Positions 31,979-40,605 of a DNA stretch of 64,000 nt are shown one piece after another. The DNA comes from Actinoplanes regularis (GTDB taxonomy: Bacteria; Actinomycetota; Actinomycetes; Mycobacteriales; Micromonosporaceae), in NCBI RefSeq assembly GCF_900188005.1, contig NZ_FZNR01000001.1, forward strand, positions 62,001 to 126,000, given 5' to 3'. A program made the translations under genes and the position numbers. The notes below the pieces were generated by a model. That model searched no databases. It worked only from the letters and a program-made list of their open reading frames with translations, and was not told the DNA's origin. Position 1 is the stretch's first letter. The number at the start of each line of letters is the position of its first letter.

Positions 31979-33226
31979 ATGCGCATGGTGGCCGTTCTGG
32001 CAGTGGCCGCGCTGCTGGGCGTCTCGGCCTGCGGTTCCGGCGACGACGACACGCCCCCGCCCAGCACCGTCGAGGTGTTCACCTGGTGGGTCGAGGGCGG
32101 GGAGAAGGCCGGTCTGGACGCGCTGGTCCGGCAGTTCACCGCGGACTGCCCCGGCCAGCGCTTCGAGAACGGCGCGGTGGCCGGCGGTGCCGGGGTCAAC
32201 GCCAAGCGGGAGCTGACCCAGCGGATGGCTCGGCACGACCCGCCGGACACGTTCCAGGCGCACGCCGGCGCCGAGCTGATCGACTACATCGACGCGGGCC
32301 AGATCGAGGATCTGACCGCCTACTACGACTCCTGGGGCCTGCGCGGCGTCCTCCCCGCCGACCTGGTCGCGGACCTGACCGTACGCGGCAAGATCTACTC
32401 GGTGCCGGCGAACATCCACCGCGCCAATGTGGTCTGGACCAACCCGGCGGTGCTGGCCCGCGCCGGGATCACCGTCCCGCCGAAGGATCTCACCGCGTTC
32501 ATCGCCGACCTGGCCAAGCTGAAGGCCGCCGGGGTGGAAGCGCCGCTCGCCCTCGGCCGCGACTGGACCCAGCTGATGCTCCTGGAGGCGGTGCTGATCA
32601 GTGACCTGGGCCCGACCGGTTTCTCCGGCCTGTTCACCGGCGACACGGATTGGCGCGGCGCCCTGGTGGCGAAGGCGATCACCCACTTCACCGCTCTGCT
32701 CAGCTACGGCAACCTGGACCGCGACGCCCTCGACTGGCCGCAGGCGGAGCGCCTGCTGATCGACGGCAAGGCCGGTTACCAGCTGATGGGCGACTGGGCC
32801 GCCGCCGATCTCGCGGCCAAGGGCTTTCCGGGGTACGGCTGGTTCACGTTCCCCGGCAACGGCAAGGCGTTCCAGTGGAGCGCCGACTCGTTCACCCTCT
32901 CCACCGGCGCCGCCAACGTCACCGGCACCGAGTGCTGGCTGAAGACGGTCGGATCGGCCACCGGTCAGCAGGTCTTCAACGCCGCCAAGGGCTCGATCCC
33001 GGCCCGCACCGACGTCCCGTCCACCGGCTTCTCCCCCTACCAGCAGTCCGCCATGGCCGACTGGAAGTCCGGCATCCCGGTCCCGTCCTGCGCCCACGGT
33101 TCGGCCTGTCCACAGGCCTGGCAGACCGCGGTCAACGCGGCCCTGACCTCGTACTCCTCCGGCAAGGACGGCAAGATCCTCCAGTCCGACCTGGCCCAAG
33201 CCGCCGACCTATTCGTTCGCCCCTAG
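31979..33226 (+). CDS. Extracellular solute-binding lipoprotein (sugar ABC type)
   Basis: The 415-residue lipoprotein has signal RMVAVLAVAALLGVSACGSG with a lipobox (GVSAC). The rest resembles family-1 sugar-binding proteins: VEVFTWWVEGGEKAGLDALVRQF, PPDTFQAHAGAELIDYI, GKIYSVPANIHRANVVWTNPAVL, GYQLMGDWAAADL. No permease or ATPase gene lies nearby, so it would use transporter parts encoded elsewhere. I chose the ATG at 31979. The gene ends CGCCCCTAG at the edge of a 36-nt tandem array. Confidence 0.88.
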   Translation: MRMVAVLAVAALLGVSACGSGDDDTPPPSTVEVFTWWVEGGEKAGLDALVRQFTADCPGQRFENGAVAGGAGVNAKRELTQRMARHDPPDTFQAHAGAELIDYIDAGQIEDLTAYYDSWGLRGVLPADLVADLTVRGKIYSVPANIHRANVVWTNPAVLARAGITVPPKDLTAFIADLAKLKAAGVEAPLALGRDWTQLMLLEAVLISDLGPTGFSGLFTGDTDWRGALVAKAITHFTALLSYGNLDRDALDWPQAERLLIDGKAGYQLMGDWAAADLAAKGFPGYGWFTFPGNGKAFQWSADSFTLSTGAANVTGTECWLKTVGSATGQQVFNAAKGSIPARTDVPSTGFSPYQQSAMADWKSGIPVPSCAHGSACPQAWQTAVNAALTSYSSGKDGKILQSDLAQAADLFVRP

Positions 33227-33543
33227 GCGAAAGTCCGCCCCAGCCCGAAGTCCGCCCCAAGGCGGAAGTCCGCCCCCAGCCCGAAGTCCGCCCCAAGGCG
33301 GAAGTCCGCCCCCAGCCCGAAGTCCGCCCCAAGGCGGAAGTCCGCCCCCAGCCCGAAGTCCGCCCCAAGGCGGAAGTCCGCCCCCAGCCCGAAGTCCGCC
33401 CCAAGGCGGAAGTCCGCCCCCAGCCCGAAGTCCGCCCCAAGGCGGAAGTCCGCCCCCAGCCCGAAGTCCGCCCCAAGGCGGAAGTCCGCCCCCAGCCCGA
33501 AGTCCGCCCCTAGGCGAAGGTCCGTCTAGGGGCGAAGCCTGCC
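33227..33543. repeat. 36-nt tandem array of mini-hairpins between two convergent genes
   Basis: About seven and a half nearly identical 36-nt units run from 33227 to about 33515. Each holds GAAGTCCGCCCCAAGGCG then GAAGTCCGCCCCCAGCCC. CCGCC-CCAA-GGCGG in each unit can fold into a small hairpin. Both ends carry CGCCCCTAGGCGAA, the context of the upstream gene's stop codon. Units are contiguous, with no unique spacers, so it is not CRISPR. Any reading through it is an EVRPQP-type artefact of the period. Confidence 0.88.
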
Positions 33544-36279
33544 TCAGGCGGGCGTCCGCACCGGGGTGTCGGCGCCCTCGATGAAGAGGCGTCCGGCCTC
33601 GTCCGGCGGGACCGGACGGGAGAAGTAGTAGCCCTGGGCGAACCCACAGCCCATCTCCCGCAGCGCCGCGAGCTGCCCGAACTCCTCGATACCCTCGGCA
33701 ACGGTCGCCATCCCCAGGCTCTTGCCGAGGCGGACGATCGTGTCGGTCAGGGCGGTGTCGCCGGCCAGGACGCCGAGCCGCTCGACGAACGACCGGTCGA
33801 TCTTGAGAGTGTCGACCGGGAAGCGGCGCAGGTACGCGAGCGACGAGTACCCGGTGCCGAAGTCGTCGATCGCCAGCGTCAGGCCGAGCGCCTTGAGCCG
33901 GACCAACTGCTCCAGGTTGGCCTCGGTGTCGGTCATCAGCACCGACTCGGTCATCTCCAGGCAGAGACGGTCGGCCGGCATGCCGGTCTCGACCAGCACG
34001 GCCGCGACCGTCTCGGCGAAGTCGGGCTGGTCGAACTGGCGGACCGAGACGTTGACCGACATCTTCAGCGGGCGGCCGCCGGCCGCCGCCGTCCACTCGA
34101 CCGACTGGCGGCACGCCTCCTCCAGCACCCAGCGGCCGAGCGGCACGATCAGGCCGGTGGCCTCGGCGATCGGGATGAAGTCCATCGGGTTGATCATGCC
34201 GCGGGTCGGGTGCGGCCAGCGGACCAGCGCCTCGAAGCCGACGACCTGGTTGGTGTCCAGATCAACGGTGGGCTGGTAGTGCAGGCGCAGTTCGCGGTTC
34301 TCCAGCGCGGCACGCAGATCGTTCTCCAGCTCGAGGCGCTCGACCAGGCCCTCGCGCATCTGTCCGCGGTAGCTCGTGAAGACCCCGCCGCCGGCCGCCT
34401 TGGCGTGGTGCATGGCCAGGTCGGCGTGGCGCAGCAGCTGCTCCGCGCCGTCGGCGAGCTCGGACTCGTCGAGCAGGGTCGCCACGGCCAGACCGATGCT
34501 GGCCCGGACGTGGATGTGACGGGCACCCAGCTCGACCGGCTTGTCCAGGTCGTCCAGGATGCGGCGGGCGACGGTCTCCGCCTCGTCGTTGGAGGCCGCC
34601 TCGATCAGCACCGCGAACTCGTCGGCGCCGAACCGGGCCACCATGTCGTCGGCCCGCACGCAGCCCTTGATCCGGTCCGCGATCTGGACCAGCAGCTGGT
34701 CGCCGGCCAGGTGGCCGAGGCTGTCGTTGACCCGCTTGAAGCCGTCCAGGTCGAGGTGCAACACGGTCAGGTCGGTGGTCCGCTTCAGCGCGGTGGCCGT
34801 CCGGTCGAGGAATAGGGGCCGGTTGGCGAGCTGGGTCAGCGGGTCGTGGTACGCCTCGTGGACCAGCTGCTCCTGCAGCTCCTTGCGCTCGCTGATGTCC
34901 CGGGTGTTCAGCACGAAGCCGGCCACGTGCGGGTCGTCCACCAGGTTCGTGATGATCACCTCGGACGGGCACTTCCGCCCGTCCTGGTGGGTATGCACGA
35001 CCTCGAGGGTGGCCGTGGCGTACGGCTGGACCGCCACCTGCCGCATCGCCTGGGCCAGCCGCATCGCCACTTCGGTGGCGACCAGGTCGGTGTAGCGCCG
35101 GCCGACGAACACCTCGGCCGGGTAACCGAACACCCGCTGCATCGACTCGCTCTGGAACGTCACCCGGCCGTCGGCGTCGATCACCGTGACCACGTCCGAG
35201 CTGTGCCGGATCAGCGCGTCGAACCGCTGCTCGCGGGCGTGCAGCTTGGCGGTGCGATCCTCGACCCGAGCCTCCAGGTTGCGGGTCAGTTCCCGGTTCT
35301 CCAGCAGGGTGAGCACCTGCCGCCCGATCAGCAGCAGGATCATCACCGAGCGGGACCAGATCACGAACGAGGTGACGTGCCCGTGCGTGATGTGGAACAT
35401 GACGCTGGTGGCCAGGGCACCGACGACCGCCACGTATGGCAGCAGCACACCGCTGGCCCGCATCCGAGGGCTGATCTCGCTCTTCAGCGGCCTGGCGTCC
35501 CGCGGCCGGGCGGCACCGATGATGATCAGCCCGAAGCCGATGATCCAGCCCAGATCGATCGCCGATCCGGCCTGGTATTCGTGGATCATGCCGAGATAGG
35601 CGTACCCGATGTCGGACACCGCGAAGCCGGCCACCCCGAGCCCGAAGAACATCAGGTCCGCCGAGCAGCGGTACAGCGCCCGCCGCTGCGGCAGCATGTA
35701 CCCGATCATGGTGGCGATCACGATGTCGCCGAGCGGGTAGAGCAGGGTCAGGTAGAGGCCCGCCCCCTGGTCCGACGGCTGGATCCGCGGGGCGACCACC
35801 ACCACCCAGCCGACCAGCACCGCCGACGCGGCGACCAGCAGCCCGTCGAGAACGCTGCGGACCCGGCCGGCCAGCGGCTGGGCCGCGCTGGGCAGCATCA
35901 GCAGGCCGAGCGCGACCAGCGGCAGCATGCTCACGTACCCGGCGTCGGCCCAGGACGGAACCGGCAGGTCACCGGCGTGCGGGAAGTACTCGACCAGGGC
36001 GTAGACCTGCCCGGCGCTCCAGCTCAGCACGCCGGCGCCGATGACCACCCAGCCCCAGCGGGCCCGGCCGGTGTAGAACCGGCTCCGCCACAGGCAGGCG
36101 CCGCCGGCCGCGGCCGAGAAGACGGCCTGGGCCCAGCTGGAGAGGTTCTCGGCGCTGGCCGCCCCGCCCACCTCCGCGCCGATGAGCACGGTCAGCACAG
36201 CGAGGACCGACGCGACGGCGATACAGAGCCGGAGCCACCGGCGCAGGCCTGGTGGCCCTGCCGCGTTGTTGAGAGTCAT
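33544..36279 (-). CDS. Membrane-bound GGDEF/EAL protein with PAS domain (c-di-GMP turnover)
   Basis: The 911-residue protein has about nine hydrophobic segments (residues 15-310), a coiled linker (QVLTLLENRELTRNLEARVEDRT), a PAS domain (about 350-465: RHSSDVVTVIDADGRVTFQSESMQRVFGYPAE), a GGDEF domain (475-640) and an EAL domain (655-905). The cyclase signature is FGADEF, with Ala at the second position. An RxxD-type inhibitory site (RADD) sits five residues before it. The EAL domain looks complete: GFEALVRWPHPTRG, SVNVSVRQFDQPDF, LEMTESVLM, IDDFGTGYSSLAYLRRFPVDTLKIDRSFV, VAEGIEEFGQ. It may be a phosphodiesterase, a cyclase or both. Confidence 0.93.
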   Translation of the reverse strand: MTLNNAAGPPGLRRWLRLCIAVASVLAVLTVLIGAEVGGAASAENLSSWAQAVFSAAAGGACLWRSRFYTGRARWGWVVIGAGVLSWSAGQVYALVEYFPHAGDLPVPSWADAGYVSMLPLVALGLLMLPSAAQPLAGRVRSVLDGLLVAASAVLVGWVVVVAPRIQPSDQGAGLYLTLLYPLGDIVIATMIGYMLPQRRALYRCSADLMFFGLGVAGFAVSDIGYAYLGMIHEYQAGSAIDLGWIIGFGLIIIGAARPRDARPLKSEISPRMRASGVLLPYVAVVGALATSVMFHITHGHVTSFVIWSRSVMILLLIGRQVLTLLENRELTRNLEARVEDRTAKLHAREQRFDALIRHSSDVVTVIDADGRVTFQSESMQRVFGYPAEVFVGRRYTDLVATEVAMRLAQAMRQVAVQPYATATLEVVHTHQDGRKCPSEVIITNLVDDPHVAGFVLNTRDISERKELQEQLVHEAYHDPLTQLANRPLFLDRTATALKRTTDLTVLHLDLDGFKRVNDSLGHLAGDQLLVQIADRIKGCVRADDMVARFGADEFAVLIEAASNDEAETVARRILDDLDKPVELGARHIHVRASIGLAVATLLDESELADGAEQLLRHADLAMHHAKAAGGGVFTSYRGQMREGLVERLELENDLRAALENRELRLHYQPTVDLDTNQVVGFEALVRWPHPTRGMINPMDFIPIAEATGLIVPLGRWVLEEACRQSVEWTAAAGGRPLKMSVNVSVRQFDQPDFAETVAAVLVETGMPADRLCLEMTESVLMTDTEANLEQLVRLKALGLTLAIDDFGTGYSSLAYLRRFPVDTLKIDRSFVERLGVLAGDTALTDTIVRLGKSLGMATVAEGIEEFGQLAALREMGCGFAQGYYFSRPVPPDEAGRLFIEGADTPVRTPA

Positions 36280-36525
36280 CTCGACGCCTCCGCCCTCGGT
36301 TCGGTGATCAGTGGACGCAATCGGGCTCTCGCCCGCCCACCTTAGGAGGCGTCAGGGTGCAAACCGGTTACCGGAGATCATCGGCGGCATCATCGATATG
36401 ACGACCATCACAATCCTCGAATATCGATGAAGTTCGAGGTCAGGACGTCGGGGCCGGACCGGGTACCTCCCGCGTACGAGCTACATCATTCGATGCACAC
36501 GGTCGGCGCTGGTTAAGGTAATCGG
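36280..36525. promoter_or_regulatory. Divergent intergenic region with a 9-bp dyad
   Basis: CATCGATAT (36391-36399) and ATATCGATG (36421-36429) are a perfect inverted repeat 21 bp apart, in a region clearly AT-richer than the rest of the window. CCGGTTACCGG lies just upstream (36364-36374). The dyad is about 110 bp upstream of the GGDEF/EAL start and about 100 bp from the SUKH start, suitable for control of either. Confidence 0.5.
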
Positions 36526-37047
36526 GTGACCGCCGCGGAACTGCTCGCCGCTTCTGGCCGCTTCCAGATCGCCCCCGGCCTGACCGATCGTGAACTCACC
36601 GACCTGGAGGCCGAATTCGGCTTCTCGTTCGCACCCGACCATCGCGAGTTCCTCGCGGGTGGCCTGCCCACCGGCATCGGATGGCCGGACTGGCGCGGCC
36701 GCGACCGCTCCGCGCTGCGGGCGGCGCTGACCGCGCCGGTCGAGGGCGTTCTCTTCGACGTGGCCGAGAACGATTTCTGGTACGAAGGGTGGGGCGCCCC
36801 CTTCGGCAACCGGGTCGCCACGGCCCGCGCCGGCCTGCTGATCGCGCCCCGGATGATCCCGCTCTACGCGCACCGCTACCTGCCGGCGGCCATCCCCGGC
36901 CACCCGGTGCTCTCCATCTACCAGACCGACGTGCTGTGTTACGGCGCGGACCTCAGCGACTGGCTGAACCGCGAGTTCGGCCTCGGCGAGCCGGCGAACC
37001 GACACGTGCGCCCGACCGTCCCGTTCTGGAGCGCTCTAGTCTCCTGA
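36526..37047 (+). CDS. SMI1/KNR4 (SUKH)-family protein
   Basis: The 173-residue protein begins at GTG 36526 with AAGG upstream. The family pattern is visible: GLTDRELTDLEAEFGFSFAPDHREFLAGGLPTG...FPDWR-type GWPDWRGRD, FDVAENDFWYEGWGAPFG, ARAGLLIAPRMIPLYAHRYLPAAIPGHPVLSIYQTDVLCYGADLSDWL. SUKH proteins often serve as immunity proteins to polymorphic toxins, but this one has no toxin gene beside it and could be a housekeeping member. The 3' end overlaps the convergent LigD-like gene by 12 bp. Confidence 0.8.
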   Translation: MTAAELLAASGRFQIAPGLTDRELTDLEAEFGFSFAPDHREFLAGGLPTGIGWPDWRGRDRSALRAALTAPVEGVLFDVAENDFWYEGWGAPFGNRVATARAGLLIAPRMIPLYAHRYLPAAIPGHPVLSIYQTDVLCYGADLSDWLNREFGLGEPANRHVRPTVPFWSALVS

Positions 37048-38013
37048 GCTCTCGCGCCGCGCCCTGGCCCGGCGCTTCCCCTCGTGCATGGCCTGCACGC
37101 GGGCCACCGGTATGCCCCGCCCCTCCTCGATCAGCCCGGCGTCGAGCCGCTGCGGCGCCGGCATCGCCGCGGCCCAGGGATCGCCGTCGCCGACGATCCC
37201 CGGTGCGCTGTGGATGGTGAAGTCCCCCGGGCTCACGTCGTCCAGATCGTCCCAGGCGACCGGGAACGACACCGGCACGCCCGGCCGGATCCGCGGGCTG
37301 TAGGCGGCCGCCACGGTCGCCCCACCCGCCCGGGTCGCGTCCAGGAACACCCGGCCGTGCCGGTCCTCCCGGATGAAGGCGGTCGTCGCCAGCTCCGGAT
37401 CGATCCGCTCGGCGCGGGCCGCGACGGCCCGCTGCGCGGCGGCCACGTCCGCAGGCTCCGGGTCGCCGTCGAGCGGGACGAAGACGTGCACGCCCTTGGA
37501 GCCGCTGGTCTTCACCGCCCCGCTCATCCCGGCCTCGGCGAGCGCCTGCCGGACCAGCCGGGCGGCGGCCACGGCGGACCGGAACCCGCCGCCCTCCGGC
37601 GGATCCAGATCCATGATCAGGTGCGTCTGCCGGTGCGGAGTCGCCGCGAGGGCCAGCGCCGGGTGGTACTCGACGGCCCGCTGGTTGCCGAACCACAGCA
37701 GCGTGCGCCGGTCGTTGCCGAGCGCGTACGTCACGTCGCGGTGCGACGCCTCGGCCCAGACCGCCGTCCGCGCGACCCAGTCCGGCGTGTACTTCGGCAG
37801 GTTCTTCTGCATGAACTGGTCCTGACCGCGGAGCACCCGGATCACCGAGAGCGGCCGGTCCCGCAGCACCGGGATCAGCCGGCCGGCCATCGCGTCGAGA
37901 TAGTCGACCAGGTCCCGCTTGGTGGCGCCCGCGCCCGGGAACAGCTCCTGATCCAGATTGGTCAGCGGCACACCGTCGCGCTCGTCCTTCGCCTGGGCCA
38001 TGCCGTCCATCAT
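37036..38013 (-). CDS. LigD polymerase-domain protein (NHEJ archaeo-eukaryotic primase type)
   Basis: The 325-residue stand-alone polymerase domain of LigD has LTNLDQELFPGAGATKRDLVDYL, VLRGQDQFMQKNLPKYTPDWV, RTLLWFGNQRAVEYHPAL, LIMDLDPPEGGGF (catalytic DxD), KTSGSKGVHVFVPL and RVFLDATRAGGATVAAAYSPR. In bacterial non-homologous end joining this domain adds nucleotides, preferably ribonucleotides, at breaks. No ligase, nuclease or Ku gene lies nearby. I chose the ATG at 38013, which overlaps the preceding stop as ATGA. Confidence 0.92.
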   Translation of the reverse strand: MMDGMAQAKDERDGVPLTNLDQELFPGAGATKRDLVDYLDAMAGRLIPVLRDRPLSVIRVLRGQDQFMQKNLPKYTPDWVARTAVWAEASHRDVTYALGNDRRTLLWFGNQRAVEYHPALALAATPHRQTHLIMDLDPPEGGGFRSAVAAARLVRQALAEAGMSGAVKTSGSKGVHVFVPLDGDPEPADVAAAQRAVAARAERIDPELATTAFIREDRHGRVFLDATRAGGATVAAAYSPRIRPGVPVSFPVAWDDLDDVSPGDFTIHSAPGIVGDGDPWAAAMPAPQRLDAGLIEEGRGIPVARVQAMHEGKRRARARRESSGD

Positions 38014-38420
38014 CCCCCGGGACAGCGGGTGTCGCCGCCGCTGAGCTCCACACATTGGGTGGGTTGCGACGGGTTCACGGGCGGCGCCGGGGCGGGACTG
38101 CTGCGCAGCAGCCCGACCTCCTGCAGCCCGACGACCCCGATGATTCCGCCGACGACCAGGCCGCCCAGGGCCAGCACCGCGGACACCACGGCGTGAATGT
38201 TCCGGCCGGCGCGGGCGGCGAGGACGGCCGCCGTCAGCGGCGCCACGATCAGCAGGAACGCGCAGGCCAGCAGGAAGCAGCCGCCGCGCACCCGATTCGA
38301 CGGCTCGACGTCGCCGAACGAGATCAGGTCCCGCAGGCCGAGCAGGAGCAGCAGCGGCGACCCGACTCCCCAGAGCACCAGCAGCGCCGGCACCCTCCCC
38401 GCACTTCTGGTCGTCGTCAC
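38010..38420 (-). CDS. Small hypothetical membrane protein
   Basis: The 136-residue protein has three hydrophobic segments: ALLVLWGVGSPLLLLLGL, FLLACAFLLIVAPLTAAVL and AVVSAVLALGGLVVGGIIGVVGL. A short Pro-rich C-terminal tail carries two Cys (QCVELSGGDTRC) that could form a disulfide outside. It is co-directional with, and overlaps by 4 bp, the LigD-like gene. I recognise no family. Confidence 0.7.
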   Translation of the reverse strand: MTTTRSAGRVPALLVLWGVGSPLLLLLGLRDLISFGDVEPSNRVRGGCFLLACAFLLIVAPLTAAVLAARAGRNIHAVVSAVLALGGLVVGGIIGVVGLQEVGLLRSSPAPAPPVNPSQPTQCVELSGGDTRCPGG

Positions 38421-38429
38421 GCCGACACC

Positions 38430-38801
38430 CTAATCGGCGGACGCGAATCTCCGCGCGAGGTCGCGATGCCGGGCGACGGCCTTCGCGGCGTCCGCGCCGT
38501 GGACGTCCAGCACTCCCGGCATCCGGAACATGCTCGCCAGATCCTCCGCGAACTGCCGGTGCTGCTCGCTCGCGTGTCGCCGGCAGGTCAGACAGGTCAC
38601 CCGCTCCGGGTGCGGCGAGGTCCTCGCGTACGCCACCCGCCGCCCGCAGCCCGTCTCCACCTCCGCCGGCAGATCCGCCACCAGCCCGAACGTGGACGCC
38701 AGCAGGTTGCGGACGTCGGCTCCCGCCCGCGTGAGGTTCACCTCCACATGTACATGCGGATCCCAGGCATCGCCCACGATCTGTAGTTTCGCACGGCCCA
38801 T
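38430..38801 (-). CDS. Hypothetical protein with a CxxC pair
   Basis: The 123-residue protein starts at the ATG at 38801: MGRAKLQIVGDAWDPHVHVEVNL, then TGCGRRVAYARTSPHPERVTCLTCRRHASEQHRQFAEDLASMF and a helical end. Three Cys in CGRR and CLTC plus nearby His could bind a metal. It is co-directional with the membrane protein gene, 9 bp upstream. No family is recognised. The frame remains open much further upstream, but that part is antisense to the LLM gene and lacks coding character. Confidence 0.65.
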   Translation of the reverse strand: MGRAKLQIVGDAWDPHVHVEVNLTRAGADVRNLLASTFGLVADLPAEVETGCGRRVAYARTSPHPERVTCLTCRRHASEQHRQFAEDLASMFRMPGVLDVHGADAAKAVARHRDLARRFASAD

Positions 38802-38891
38802 AGGTACACCGGTGCCCCGTTCAGCGCCGCTGTCCGTCCCTGATGGGATGAGAAATCCGATCGGACGCACGGCGGGGATTAGCCTGCTTGC

Positions 38892-39794
38892 ATGCTGATC
38901 AGTTTCGGTTGTCCGGTATCCGGCGCGTGGGCGGAGCCGGAGACACTGACGTCGATCGCCCGGCGGGCCGAGGAGCTCGGTTACCACGGGCTCTGGGCGT
39001 TCCAGCGGCTGCTTGTCGGCCGGGAGCAGGACCTGGCGCCGATCTATCAGAGCGTGCTGGACCCGATCGTCGCCCTGACCTGGGCCGGAGCCGCGACCTC
39101 CCGGATCCGGCTGGGGGTCTCGGTGATCAACCTGCCCTACCTGGCGCCGGCCCTGCTGGCGAAGCAGGTGAGCACGCTGGACCGGCTCACCGGCGGGCGC
39201 TTCGACCTGGGGCTGGGCACCGGCTGGTCGGGGCCGGAGTTCGTGGCGACCAACGCCGACCCGAACCCGCGCGGCCGCCGCACCGAGGAGTACCTCGCCG
39301 CGCTGCGCACCCTCTTCGTGGACGAGGCGCCGGAGTTCGCCGGAAAGTTCTACCGGGTGCCGCCGAGCCGGATGTTGCCCCGCCCGGTGCAGGCCGGTGG
39401 GCCGCCGATCCTGCTCGGCGGTTCCGCCGAGGTCGCCTTGCGGCGGGCCGGGCGGCTCGCCGCCGGGTGGGTGAGCAGCAGCCGCGCGAGCCTGGCGGAG
39501 ATCGAGGCCGGGGCGCGGGTGGTCCGGGAGGCGGCGGCCGAGGCCGGGAAGGACCCAGCGGCGGTACGGGTGGTGGTCCGCGCCGTGGTACAGCCGGGTG
39601 AGCGCGACGAGGCGGTCCCCCTGTCCGGCTCGTGGGCCGACATCCGGGCCGGGGCGCGGCGGTACGCGGAAGCCGGCGCGACCGAGCTGTTCTACGAGCC
39701 GAACTGGGATCCACGGATCGGCGGCCCGGACGCGGACCCGGCCAAGGCGGCTGGCCTGGGCCTGGAGATGCTGGAGGCGCTGGCCCCGGAGTAA
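38892..39794 (+). CDS. LLM-class F420-dependent oxidoreductase
   Basis: The 300-residue TIM-barrel enzyme of the luciferase-like family has SIARRAEELGYHGLWAFQRL, DPIVALTWAGAATSRIRLGVSVINLPYLAPALLAKQVSTLDRLTGGRFDLGLGTGW and PPILLGGSAEVALRRAGRLAAGW. In actinobacteria such enzymes usually use F420 rather than FMN (the TIGR03619-like group). The substrate is unknown. It is divergent from the CxxC protein with about 90 bp between. Confidence 0.88.
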   Translation: MLISFGCPVSGAWAEPETLTSIARRAEELGYHGLWAFQRLLVGREQDLAPIYQSVLDPIVALTWAGAATSRIRLGVSVINLPYLAPALLAKQVSTLDRLTGGRFDLGLGTGWSGPEFVATNADPNPRGRRTEEYLAALRTLFVDEAPEFAGKFYRVPPSRMLPRPVQAGGPPILLGGSAEVALRRAGRLAAGWVSSSRASLAEIEAGARVVREAAAEAGKDPAAVRVVVRAVVQPGERDEAVPLSGSWADIRAGARRYAEAGATELFYEPNWDPRIGGPDADPAKAAGLGLEMLEALAPE

Positions 39795-39844
39795 GACGGA
39801 AAGGGGCCCGGCCGCTCGCCGCGATCCTTGTCTACCCTTGCCGA

Positions 39845-40471
39845 GTGGATCAGCGCACCCCGTCCGTCTACCGGACCCGTTCCTGGACCAACCGTAACCG
39901 GGCCTTGATCGGCCTGGGCGGCCTCGGCCTGCTGCTGCTCGGTTACGGGATCGGCCGCTGGCAGGACACACCGGCACCGGCCGTGGCGGCGACACCGGCC
40001 GCCCTGGAGTCCGCGGCCGCGACCACCGGGCCGCCGTCACCGGAGCCGACCACGCCGGCCCCGACCCCGGTGAAGTACGGCGTGCTGCAGGCCGAGTCGG
40101 CGAACGAACTGGCCGGCATCCAGACGCAGGGCACCCAGGACCAGGGCGGCGGGCAGAACGTCGGGTGGATCAAGCGCGGCGACTATCTGCGGTTCGACGA
40201 CTTCGTGTTCGGCGAGGTGCCGGCGAAGAAGGCGAAGTTCCGCGTCGCCTCCGAGGCCGGCGTCTCCGGCCGGGTGCAGGTTCGCCTGGACACGCTGGAG
40301 AGCGAGCCCGTCGGCGAGCTGTCGGTGAGCAACACCGGTGGGTGGCAGAAGTGGCGCACCGATGGTGCGGCGCTGACCCCGGTGACCGGCACGCACACCG
40401 TCTACATCACGTTCACCGCCCCGGACGACAGTGAGTTCGTGAACGTGAACTGGATCCAGTTCGACCACTGA
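39845..40471 (+). CDS. Membrane-anchored CBM6-like carbohydrate-binding protein
   Basis: The 208-residue protein has one N-terminal membrane helix (ALIGLGGLGLLLLGYGIG), a Thr/Ala/Pro-rich linker and a single carbohydrate-binding module of the CBM6/35 type: VLQAESANELAGIQTQ, VGWIKRGDYLRFDDFVFGE, ELSVSNTGGWQKWRTDGAALTPVTGTHTVYITFTAPDDSEFVNVNWIQF. The binding-face Trp in GGWQKW is present. It would hold a glycan at the outer face of the membrane. GTG at 39845 is the start; there is no catalytic domain. Confidence 0.85.
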   Translation: MDQRTPSVYRTRSWTNRNRALIGLGGLGLLLLGYGIGRWQDTPAPAVAATPAALESAAATTGPPSPEPTTPAPTPVKYGVLQAESANELAGIQTQGTQDQGGGQNVGWIKRGDYLRFDDFVFGEVPAKKAKFRVASEAGVSGRVQVRLDTLESEPVGELSVSNTGGWQKWRTDGAALTPVTGTHTVYITFTAPDDSEFVNVNWIQFDH

Positions 40472-40535
40472 CCGGCGACGGCGACTCGATCTCGCGGGGT
40501 CGCCGCCCGGGAATGTCCACATTGTTCCTGGCCGG

Positions 40536-40576
40536 AAATCTTGTCTGTAACCTTGCGCGGCCCTCGTAAGTCGTAC
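40536..40576 (+). promoter_or_regulatory. ECF-type promoter of sigma/BNR module 1
   Basis: AAATCTTGTCTGTAACC (40536-40552) ends in a GTAACC -35, then 17 bp, then GTCGTAC (40570-40576) as -10. The same two boxes with identical 17-bp spacing precede module 2, while the sequence between them differs. This points to autoregulation by the encoded sigma factors. Confidence 0.75.
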
Positions 40577-40605
40577 GGGAGACGACAACTGGCAGGGAGT
40601 GCCCA

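Noticed and set aside
33227..33543. CRISPR array
   Set aside because: The 36-nt units are contiguous and nearly identical, with no unique spacers, and no cas gene is in the window.
33209..34114. Gly-rich open frame across the 36-nt array on the minus strand
   Set aside because: It is a by-product of a 36-nt period divisible by three and lies in a different frame from the GGDEF/EAL gene whose end it covers.
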